64,000 nucleotides of DNA from WSZJ01 sp964590435. GTDB taxonomy: Bacteria; Planctomycetota; MHYJ01; WSZJ01. The notes under the pieces were generated by a model. It searched no databases. It was not told the origin of the DNA and saw nothing but the letters and a program-made list of their open reading frames with translations. The position numbers were made by a program, and so were the translations under genes. The stretch is from the NCBI GenBank assembly GCA_964590435.1, contig CAZPWT010000040.1:74681-138680 (forward strand). The letters run 5' to 3'. Shown piece by piece: positions 23,973 to 30,793 of the stretch (the stretch's first letter is position 1; each line of letters opens with the position of its first letter).

Positions 23973-25352
23973 ATGCCCACGACCCTGATCGAGCCGTTCC
24001 GCATCAAGTCCGTCGAGCCGATCCGCATGACCACGCGCGCGGAGCGCGAAGTCCTCCTCGAGAAGGCACGGCTGAATCCGTTCCTCCTGCGCGCCGACGA
24101 CGTGCTCCTGGACTTCCTCACGGACTCCGGCACCGGCGCGATGAGCGCAAAGCAGTGGGGCGCGATCATGGAAGGCGACGAGAGCTACGCCGGCGCGCGC
24201 AGCTTCTTCAGGCTCGAGGCGGTCATCAAGAGGCTGACCGGCTACGCGCACCTGATCCCGACGCACCAGGGACGCGCGGCCGAACGCATCCTGTTCTCGG
24301 TGGCGGCGAAGCGCGGCGACCTCGTCCCGAACAATACCCACTTTGACACGACGCGCGCGAACCTCGAGTTTGGCGGCGTCGAGGCGGTGGACCTGGTGAT
24401 CCGCGAAGGGCTGGAGCCGCAGAACCCGCACCCGTTCAAGGGGAACATCGATATCGCGCGGCTCGAGGCGCTGCTGAAGAAGGACGGCGCGCGCATCCCG
24501 TTCGGGATGATGACGCTCACGAACAACAGCGGCGGCGGGCAGCCGGTCTCGATGGAAAACCTGCGCGCGTGCTCGGAACTGCTGCGACGCCACGGGAAGC
24601 CGCTGGTACTTGACGTGTGCCGCTTCGCCGAGAACGCGATGTTCATCAAGCTGCGCGAACCGGGATACCAGGACCGCACGGTCGAGAGCATCGCACAGGA
24701 GATCTTCTCGCTGGCGGACGGGTGCACGATGAGCGCGAAGAAGGACGGCCTCGTGAATATCGGCGGCTTCATCGCGCTCAAGGACGAGCGCTGGCTGGAG
24801 GCCGCGCGCAATCTCCTGATTCTCACCGAGGGATTCCCGACCTACGGCGGCCTCGCGGGGCGCGACCTCGAGGCGCTCGCGGTCGGGCTCGAGGAAGTCC
24901 TGCACGAGGACTACCTCCGCTACCGCCTCCGCACGGCCGAATACATGGGGCTGAAACTCAAGGCCGGGGGCGTACGGATCGTCGAGCCCACCGGGGGCCA
25001 CGCCGTCTACCTCGACGCGAAAGCGTTCCTCCCCCACCTCCGCCCCGAGGACTACCCCGCGTGGGCCCTCTCCGCCGCCCTCTACCTCGAGGGAGGCATC
25101 CGCGGCGTCGAGATCGGCTCCGTCATGTTCGGCAAGCGCCTCGACGACGGCACCGAGACCTTCCACACGATGGAACTCGTGCGCCTCGCCTTCCCGCGGC
25201 GCGTCTACACCCAGAGCCACTTCGACTACGCCGCCGAGGCGATCTGCGAACTCAAGGCGAAGGCGTCCGCGGTCAAGGGCGTGCGCATCGCGAAGCAGTC
25301 CCGGTTCCTCAGGCATTTCACGGCGGAGTTCCGGTGGGCTGGAAGCGCGTAG
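23973..25352 (+). CDS. tnaA: Tryptophanase (tryptophan indole-lyase)
   Basis: A 459-residue PLP enzyme of the beta-eliminating lyase family, cleaving L-tryptophan to indole, pyruvate and ammonia. Family landmarks: SGTGAMSAKQWGAIMEGDES, AGARSFFRLEAVIKRLTGYA, LDVCRFAENA and the PLP-Lys segment SAKKDGLVNIGGF (Lys257). The relative tyrosine phenol-lyase differs at two substrate positions: it has Thr in FTTT and Arg in MERG. Here the sequence has FDTT (Asp125) and VEIG, the tryptophanase residues. The start at 23973 fits the family N-terminus; the upstream frame lacks coding character. No tnaB transporter or TnaC-like leader is evident nearby. Cytosolic. Followed by a convergent lipoprotein gene. 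Confidence 0.85.
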   Translation: MPTTLIEPFRIKSVEPIRMTTRAEREVLLEKARLNPFLLRADDVLLDFLTDSGTGAMSAKQWGAIMEGDESYAGARSFFRLEAVIKRLTGYAHLIPTHQGRAAERILFSVAAKRGDLVPNNTHFDTTRANLEFGGVEAVDLVIREGLEPQNPHPFKGNIDIARLEALLKKDGARIPFGMMTLTNNSGGGQPVSMENLRACSELLRRHGKPLVLDVCRFAENAMFIKLREPGYQDRTVESIAQEIFSLADGCTMSAKKDGLVNIGGFIALKDERWLEAARNLLILTEGFPTYGGLAGRDLEALAVGLEEVLHEDYLRYRLRTAEYMGLKLKAGGVRIVEPTGGHAVYLDAKAFLPHLRPEDYPAWALSAALYLEGGIRGVEIGSVMFGKRLDDGTETFHTMELVRLAFPRRVYTQSHFDYAAEAICELKAKASAVKGVRIAKQSRFLRHFTAEFRWAGSA

Positions 25353-25383
25353 GGCGCGGCGGCAGGTGAATCGCCGGGCGCGT

Positions 25384-26934
25384 TCACCGGAAGTCGATTT
25401 CCGTCCGCCCCTTCTTGAGCACGACTTTCTGCGACCTTCCGTTACGGAGCAGCACGTACCGGCCCGGCCTGACTCCTTTCGCGGCGAATTCTCCCTTCAT
25501 CGCCGGCTCGAGGAAGACGCGGAGGTTATCGACTTCGCTCAGCATCGGCTCCTCTCCCTCGCCGGGGTCCGGGATGAGGTGTGGCTCGCTTCCTTCGGGC
25601 GCGGCGATACAGAGTTCCGCCGACTCGGCGTCGTTCACGGCGAAGTCGTGGATCTCGGGCTCCTGGGGGACGACCAGGCCCCGGGACTCGATCCAGTTCC
25701 CGGCGCGCATCCAGACGGTGTAGCGGCCGGCGTCGGCGCCCACGATCCTGTAGCCGACCTCTCCCTCGGGCTTGAAGTCCAGGTCCACCCACGAGAATTT
25801 CCCGGGCACCGACTCCGGCCGTCCCAGGGCCTTCTCGGCGAATTCGAGGAACATCTGCGAAGGGACCCTCCAGCCGGACTTCGTGATGACGCCCATCTCG
25901 ACGAGGACCTTCCCCTCGGGGCGCTTCGTCCAGCGGATCGTCCCCTTCAGCCGCTCCTCCCCCGCCGCGGGGTCTGAGAGCCACTGCGCGGGCTCCAGGT
26001 CGAGCTTCAGGTCTTCCTTGAACGTCTCGAGCACGACTTTGACGCGAAGCGCGACGGCCTTCGACTTGGGCGGCTCGAACTCGCGTTCGCCGGACGAGGA
26101 CCAGCCGGGGCCCTGCGACGGCGTCACGAACGTCCCGTCCTCGAGCAGGAGGCCGTGTTCGCAGAGCTCGACGTTTTCAGGGGTCCACGAGACGCCGAGG
26201 TAACCGCGCGGCGTGTTCCGGATCGCGGTGACGGTGATGGTCCCTTCGGTGCCCGGGACGGGCTGTCTCTTCCCGATCTCGAGCGGAAACGAGTGGGTCG
26301 AGACGCGCGTCCGCGTGATCAGCGTCGCGGCGAACGCGACGTGCCGCGTCCCCTCGGGAATCGCGACCGGCCCGCCGTCCTCCGGCGACTCGATCGCCGG
26401 GTCCGCCACCACCTGCGGCACCGTCCACCCTGACACGTCCTTCCAGCACGGGCCCACCGCATCGAACTCGATCAACGCGGGTACCACGCCGGCAGCGCTC
26501 CGGCGCCGGAATCCGACGAGGCACTCCGAGGACACGCCGGTCAGGCAGTACTCCGAGGGGCCGACGCCGAGGTGGATCGTCTGCAGCCAGGTGTCGACGA
26601 TCCGGAGGGAAGCGGCCTTGATGAAGGAGAGGACGACGTCCCAGTAGGGACCCTCGGCTCCCCATTCGATGGTGCGTGTGGTGTCGACGTCGTAGTGGAA
26701 CTGGATCGGGAACGCGGGGCACTTGAGTTCCGGGACCTGCGCGACGATCGCCTGCACGTGGTCGTCGAGCGAGCGCACGGCCCGCGGCACCACGATCTGG
26801 AGGCCGGACGCCGGCTTTTCGACCGCGGCGGGAGCGGGCCCCGGCGGCGCCGGTTCCGGGTTCGAGCAGCCGGCGCCGAGGAGCATCGCCAGGAGGCTCG
26901 CGGCAAGTATCCACCGGCACCCGCTTCGCTTCAT
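25384..26934 (-). CDS. Large lipoprotein of unknown function
   Basis: A 516-residue protein with a clear lipoprotein signal (MKRSGCRWILAASLLAMLLG, then AGCS; lipidated Cys23). The mature part starts with a Pro/Ala linker and continues as beta-rich sequence. The C-terminal 90 residues (GDAGRYTVWMRAGNW-like strands; VRPGRYVLLRNGRSQKVVLK) look like carboxypeptidase-regulatory-type beta sandwiches. No catalytic motif was recognised. It stands alone on the minus strand, 31 bases from the convergent tryptophanase gene and 219 bases from the divergent peptidase gene. I do not recognise the family. Confidence 0.65.
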   Translation of the reverse strand: MKRSGCRWILAASLLAMLLGAGCSNPEPAPPGPAPAAVEKPASGLQIVVPRAVRSLDDHVQAIVAQVPELKCPAFPIQFHYDVDTTRTIEWGAEGPYWDVVLSFIKAASLRIVDTWLQTIHLGVGPSEYCLTGVSSECLVGFRRRSAAGVVPALIEFDAVGPCWKDVSGWTVPQVVADPAIESPEDGGPVAIPEGTRHVAFAATLITRTRVSTHSFPLEIGKRQPVPGTEGTITVTAIRNTPRGYLGVSWTPENVELCEHGLLLEDGTFVTPSQGPGWSSSGEREFEPPKSKAVALRVKVVLETFKEDLKLDLEPAQWLSDPAAGEERLKGTIRWTKRPEGKVLVEMGVITKSGWRVPSQMFLEFAEKALGRPESVPGKFSWVDLDFKPEGEVGYRIVGADAGRYTVWMRAGNWIESRGLVVPQEPEIHDFAVNDAESAELCIAAPEGSEPHLIPDPGEGEEPMLSEVDNLRVFLEPAMKGEFAAKGVRPGRYVLLRNGRSQKVVLKKGRTEIDFR

Positions 26935-27153
26935 CAGGGCCTCTCTCTCCTCGGGTCCGCAGCGGAGCTGGCTGCGGACCAGGTGCGCCAGGGTCGTCGT
27001 CCGGAGGCCATCCTAGACCCGCCCTCCGGATCGAATCAATCGTGGAGAGGCGCGAAGTTGCACGAACGGGAAGAAACGAGGCGGCAAATCCGTAGACTTG
27101 TGGAAGTGCGGAATCGGTCCTGCACGCCCAGGGCAAAGTTAAGGTTACCTCCC

Positions 27154-28188
27154 ATGCGCCGTCTTGCTGCCGCCGCGATCGTCCTTTCGCTCGTTTCCGC
27201 CGGCGCCCGGGCGGACGAAGTCGTCACGGCCGACGGGCGCAAGCTCGTGGGGGCGATCGCGAGCGAGGACGCCGAGCGGCTGACCGTCCTGACGTACAAG
27301 GACGGCCCGATTGAGGTGCTGCTGGCGGATGTGAAGGCGCGCAAGGCCGGCAAGACGCTCTATGAAGAATACGAGGCGAAGAAGGGCGGCTTCGAGGACA
27401 CCGCGGACGGCCACCTGAAACTCGGGAACTGGTGCCGAGACAAGGGGCTGACCTGGCAGGCGCGGATCGAGTGGCGCAAGGCGATCGAGCTCGACGCGGA
27501 GAACGAAGCCGCGCGCAAGGCGCTCGGCGACAAGAAAGGAAAGGACGGCTGGACGACGTTCGAGGACCAGCAGAAGGCGAAGGGGCTGGAGTTCTTCGAG
27601 GGGAAATGGCAGACGCCCGACGCGATCGCGGCGGTGCGACGGGCGCGCCACCCGGCGGTGGCGTGGGTCCTGACGGCGTCCTATCGCGGCGACGCCGACG
27701 CGGCGTTCCTGACCTCGTGGGGCGAGCGCGCGAAAGAGGCGTCGCAGTTCATGTGGGAGCTGACCGAGGGGCAGATGTACGTCGCCCAGATCACGATCAC
27801 CGACAACGGCGGCCCCGCCGATTTCACGATCGTGAACAAGGACCTCACCAAGGCGAAACCCGGCGAGTACTACGCGATCACCCTCGCCGACACGATCGAG
27901 GCCCCCGGCAAAATCCTCGCGTACACCTTCTTCCACGAGCTGATCCACTTCAAGTACCAGCGCCCCGAGCACTGCGACAACTGCCACCACTGCATCATGA
28001 GCAGCGACCCGATGGCGTCGCAGCTCTGCGACGACGGCGACCACAAGGGCCCCCCCGCGAAATCCTGCTGGGGCTGGATCCGCGACTTCCACAAGAAGGA
28101 CATGGCGCTTCGCCCGCTGACGCGCAAAACCAGGGTCGGGCCTGTCCCCGAGACGAAAGTGATTGTGAACGACCGCAAACCGAAATAG
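27154..28188 (+). CDS. Exported HExxH zinc-metallopeptidase-like protein
   Basis: A 344-residue protein with a signal peptide (MRRLAAAAIVLSLVSAGARA). After an N-terminal segment on 'DGRKLVGAI…YKDGPIEVLLADV' (an SH3-like beta module common in planctomycete exported proteins) there is a TPR-like helical stretch (WRKAIELDAENEAARKALGD). The C-terminal half has HELIHFKYQ, a gluzincin-type zinc motif with His, Glu and His, followed by a Cys-rich segment (HCDNCHHCIMSSDPMA) that could supply further ligands or disulfides. It may be a periplasmic peptidase; no third ligand can be assigned by eye. Start chosen at 27154, where the signal peptide begins. Confidence 0.65.
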   Translation: MRRLAAAAIVLSLVSAGARADEVVTADGRKLVGAIASEDAERLTVLTYKDGPIEVLLADVKARKAGKTLYEEYEAKKGGFEDTADGHLKLGNWCRDKGLTWQARIEWRKAIELDAENEAARKALGDKKGKDGWTTFEDQQKAKGLEFFEGKWQTPDAIAAVRRARHPAVAWVLTASYRGDADAAFLTSWGERAKEASQFMWELTEGQMYVAQITITDNGGPADFTIVNKDLTKAKPGEYYAITLADTIEAPGKILAYTFFHELIHFKYQRPEHCDNCHHCIMSSDPMASQLCDDGDHKGPPAKSCWGWIRDFHKKDMALRPLTRKTRVGPVPETKVIVNDRKPK

Positions 28189-28209
28189 CCCGCCCGCGCC
28201 GCCCCGCCT

Positions 28210-28551
28210 CTACCAGGGCAGCCGCCCGATCTTCAGCCAGTGAATCCCGACGAAGATCGCCCCCAGCACGAGCGCGTGCATCACGATCCGCGGCACGAAC
28301 GTCTTCTCCCCCGCCCCGCGCGCCACGGCCAGACCGATGTCCATCTGCTTGTTCACGATCGACAGCAGCACCCCGAACAGCCCCACGATCGTCCCCATCT
28401 TGATCAGCACCTTCCCCCACGACGGGATCCCCGGCGCCGGGAACAGGAACTTGTCCTCGAACAGGTCGATCAGGAACGCCATCGCCAGCACCACTTCCCA
28501 CCGCCCCAGCCGCGAGCTCATCCGCGACCCCAGGCTCCGCTTTTCCGCCAT
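28210..28551 (-). CDS. Small membrane protein
   Basis: A 113-residue protein from ATG 28551. Three hydrophobic helices are visible: VVLAMAFLIDLF (about 20–35), MGTIVGLFGVLLSIV (about 52–66) and IVMHALVLGAIFVGIHWL (about 90–107), separated by short basic loops. The start at 28551 gives a polar N-terminus (MAEKRSLGSR); the open frame extends further upstream but with Arg/Gly-rich residues. No family was recognised. It is convergent with the HExxH gene (21-base gap) and divergent from the Cys/Met enzyme. Confidence 0.6.
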   Translation of the reverse strand: MAEKRSLGSRMSSRLGRWEVVLAMAFLIDLFEDKFLFPAPGIPSWGKVLIKMGTIVGLFGVLLSIVNKQMDIGLAVARGAGEKTFVPRIVMHALVLGAIFVGIHWLKIGRLPW

Positions 28552-28669
28552 CCGATCCTCCGCGTGAGTTTCGCCCGCGGGATCATATCCGCCCCCCGCC
28601 CTCCGGTTGCCTTTGTGGCGCACCCGCGCGGCTGCTAAGCTCGGGGCGCTTCGAAGGAGACGCCACCTC

Positions 28670-28772
28670 ATGAAGAAGCTCCTGCGGAGGAAGAAAAACT
28701 GTGCCTCGAATCGTGCGGCGGAAAGATGCCGGAGTGCGGGGAGCTGGTGAAGGTCGAGCCGGCGGGAAAGTA
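28670..28772 (+). pseudogene. Possible frameshifted small Cys-peptide ORF
   Basis: An ATG at 28670 has a strong Shine–Dalgarno (GAAGGAGA, about 10 bases upstream). In its own frame the ORF is short and Arg-rich. The neighbouring frame, one base out of step, reads coding-like up to TAA 28770–28772: APAEEEKLCLESCGGKMPEC, then GELVKVEPAGK, with three Cys. A single-base change near 28675–28680 would join the two into a peptide of about 34 residues. I read it as a recently disrupted or mis-sequenced small gene. It overlaps the alternative upstream start (GTG 28701) of the next gene. Confidence 0.25.
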
Positions 28773-28820
28773 AGCGGGAAGAAAAAGTCGGCGCCGCCGC
28801 CGCACCGGCCGGCGTACGGG

Positions 28821-30059
28821 ATGGAGACGTTCCTCGTCCACGGGCGGCACCACACGAAGAAATGGGACTACGCGCACCACCTGGTGCCGCCGATCTCTTC
28901 GAGCGCGGCGTACCGGCTGGGAAGCGCGGAGCGCGGGGCGCTGGGGTTCGAGAGCTTTGCGCACGAGGGGCTGGAGCCCTCGAAGACGTCGCCGATCTAC
29001 ATCTATGACCGGCTGGACGAGCCGGTGCGCGGGATGCTCGAGGAGTCCCTCGCCGAGGCGGAGCGCGGCGACTTCTGCGCGACGTTCGCGACGGGGATGG
29101 CGGCGGTGTCGGGCGGGCTCGGCGTGCTGCTGCAGGTCGGCGACGAGATCGTCTGCCATCGGACGCTGTACGGTTGCAGCTACTCGCTCTTCAAGAACTG
29201 GTACCCGCGCCTCGGCATCAAGGTGACCTCCGCCGACCTCACGAAACCCGGCGCGCTCGCGAAAGCGCTCTCGCCGAAAACGCGCGCGGTCTACTTCGAG
29301 TCCCCCGCGAACCCGACGATGGAGCTGATCGACATCGGCTCGGTGCGGGCGGCGTGCGAAGCGGCGGCGCGCAAGGGGCGGCCGCGGCCGCAGATCGTGA
29401 TCGACAACACGTTCGCGACGCCGTACTGCCAGCGGCCGCTGACGCTCGGCGCGGACATGGTCGTGCATTCGCTCACGAAGAACCTCGGCGGGTTCGGGAC
29501 CGACATGGGCGGCGCCGTCATCACGCGCAAGGAGTTCTCGTCGCAGATCCTGCTCTACCGCAAGGATTTCGGCGGCGTCCTCGCGCCGAAGTCCGCGTGG
29601 CCGATCTTCGTCTACGGGCTGCCGACGCTTCCGCTCCGCATGAAGCAGCAGCAGGAATCCGCGCGGCGCGTGGCTGATTTCCTCGAGCGCCACCCGAAGG
29701 TGAACCGCGTCGCGTATCCGGGGTTGCCGTCGTTCCCGCAGTACGAGCTGGCGCGCCAGCAGATGACCGACTACGCCGGGGCGTTCGCGCCGGGCTCGAT
29801 GCTGTATTTCACCGTGAAGGGCGACGCGAACCACATCCTCAACTACGTCGCGCGCAACGCCTACGCCGTCACGCTCGCCGTCTCGCTGGGCCAGACGCGC
29901 ACGCTCATCGAGAGCCCGACGCAGATGACGCATGCGACGCTGTCGCACGACGACCAGGGCACGTGCGGGCTGGAAGGCGCGGGGCTGCGGCTGTCCTTGG
30001 GGCTCGAGAGCGTGAACGACATCCTGAGCGACCTGGAGCGGGCGCTGGCCCACGCCTAG
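28821..30059 (+). CDS. Cys/Met-metabolism PLP-dependent enzyme (gamma-lyase/synthase family)
   Basis: A 412-residue enzyme of the cystathionine gamma-synthase/methionine gamma-lyase family. Landmarks: METFLVHGRHH at the start, PIYIYDRLDEPVRGMLEESL, FATGMAAVSGGLGVLL (phosphate-cup region), ESPANPTMELIDI, DNTFATPYCQRP, and the PLP-Lys segment VVHSLTKNLGGFG with Lys220. The C-terminal SLGQTRTLIESPTQMTHATL is also typical. Which reaction it performs (gamma-lyase, acyl-homoserine sulfhydrylase or synthase) cannot be fixed by eye; the 'WDYAHHLVPPISSSA' lead resembles the lyase-like group. Start at ATG 28821 matches the usual family N-terminus; GTG 28701 would add 40 basic residues. Confidence 0.75.
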   Translation: METFLVHGRHHTKKWDYAHHLVPPISSSAAYRLGSAERGALGFESFAHEGLEPSKTSPIYIYDRLDEPVRGMLEESLAEAERGDFCATFATGMAAVSGGLGVLLQVGDEIVCHRTLYGCSYSLFKNWYPRLGIKVTSADLTKPGALAKALSPKTRAVYFESPANPTMELIDIGSVRAACEAAARKGRPRPQIVIDNTFATPYCQRPLTLGADMVVHSLTKNLGGFGTDMGGAVITRKEFSSQILLYRKDFGGVLAPKSAWPIFVYGLPTLPLRMKQQQESARRVADFLERHPKVNRVAYPGLPSFPQYELARQQMTDYAGAFAPGSMLYFTVKGDANHILNYVARNAYAVTLAVSLGQTRTLIESPTQMTHATLSHDDQGTCGLEGAGLRLSLGLESVNDILSDLERALAHA

Positions 30060-30060
30060 G

Positions 30061-30215
30061 GAAGGCTGGCGAAGGCTGAGGAAGGCGTGCGGAGGCTGGC
30101 GAAGGCGAACGGCATGCGGAGATCGCGCCCCCTCGCGCGTCCAACCAACACGCAGCCTTCATGCCAGCGTTCGCACGCCTTTGCCAGCCTTCTCCAGCCT
30201 TCGCACGCCCTCAAA
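30061..30215. repeat. Imperfect inverted repeat built of iterated GAAGGCTGGC units
   Basis: Left arm about 30061–30118 consists of repeated GAAGGCTGGC/GAAGGCGTGC-type decamers. Right arm about 30153–30210 is the imperfect reverse complement (GCCTTTGCCAGCCTTCTCC and neighbours). The spacer is about 35 bases. It fills most of the 222-base gap between the PLP enzyme and the PilZ gene, and transcription would give a long branched hairpin, so it may terminate the upstream transcript. Similar architecture with different units appears at 46710–46896. Confidence 0.6.
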
Positions 30216-30281
30216 GTGCTGGAAAACCCCTACTCCATCCCGTACAACCGACACCTCAGGCTCACAAGTGAGGCGCCCCAA

Positions 30282-30644
30282 ATGACCAAAGAAGTCAACG
30301 TCGAGACCTTCAAGACCCTCTTCGAAAAAGAACTCCAGGACGTCCGCCGCTACAAGCGGAACGAAGTCGCCATCGAGGCCAAGATCCGCATCCTCGGCGC
30401 CGACAAGAAGAAGATCGACGAAGGGACCGCCGCCGTGAAGAACGTCTCCCTCAAGGGCGCCTTCCTCGCCGACTTCAAGCTCGGCAAGAACTCCTTCCCC
30501 GCCAAGCCGTTCTTCATCGAGCTCAAGATGTCCGGCAAGACCTACCAGGGCATCAATGCCATCTGCCATCCCGTGCGCTTCGGCAAGGCGGACGACTTCG
30601 GCCTCGGCGTAGAATTCGACGAGCTCTGGGTCGAGACGAAGTAG
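30282..30644 (+). CDS. PilZ-domain protein
   Basis: A 120-residue protein made almost entirely of one PilZ domain. The c-di-GMP signature is present: the R-x3-R box in RRYKRNEVAIEA (about residues 20–31) and N-x-S-x-x-G in KNVSLKGAFL (about 49–58), followed by beta strands (FFIELKMSGKTYQGINAIC; DFGLGVEFDEL). It probably binds cyclic di-GMP and acts as a cytosolic adaptor, but no diguanylate cyclase or phosphodiesterase is visible in the window. ATG at 30282 follows the inverted-repeat element; longer frames lack coding character. Confidence 0.75.
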   Translation: MTKEVNVETFKTLFEKELQDVRRYKRNEVAIEAKIRILGADKKKIDEGTAAVKNVSLKGAFLADFKLGKNSFPAKPFFIELKMSGKTYQGINAICHPVRFGKADDFGLGVEFDELWVETK

Positions 30645-30655
30645 GTCGCAACACA

Positions 30656-30685
30656 GCCCTTCGACTCGCTTCGCTCGCTCAGGGC
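30656..30685. repeat. Palindromic intergenic element (GCCCTTCGACTCGC-type)
   Basis: A 30-base near-palindrome with arms GCCCT…AGGGC and an inner repeat of TCGACTCGC/GCGAGCGA. On the minus strand it yields the spurious peptide 'LSERSESKG', well known from mis-called ORFs over this type of repeated palindrome in many high-GC genomes. It sits 12 bases after the PilZ gene stop codon, where it could fold as a terminator or act as a REP-like element. Confidence 0.6.
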
Positions 30686-30793
30686 AAGGACATGCGAGAT
30701 ACTGACGCTCGTTGTGCGACAGTCTCCGGCGCAAGTGTTCGGGCGGTTTGCAACACAGGGGGCGTGCGGCGCTTCGCGCGCCGGAAGGTCATC

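Noticed and set aside
23973..25352. Tyrosine phenol-lyase
   Set aside because: Key positions read Asp in FDTT and Ile in VEIG, as in tryptophanase, and not Thr and Arg.
30087..30281. N-terminal extension of the PilZ protein
   Set aside because: The extended frame runs through the inverted-repeat element and lacks coding character; ATG 30282 fits the domain start.
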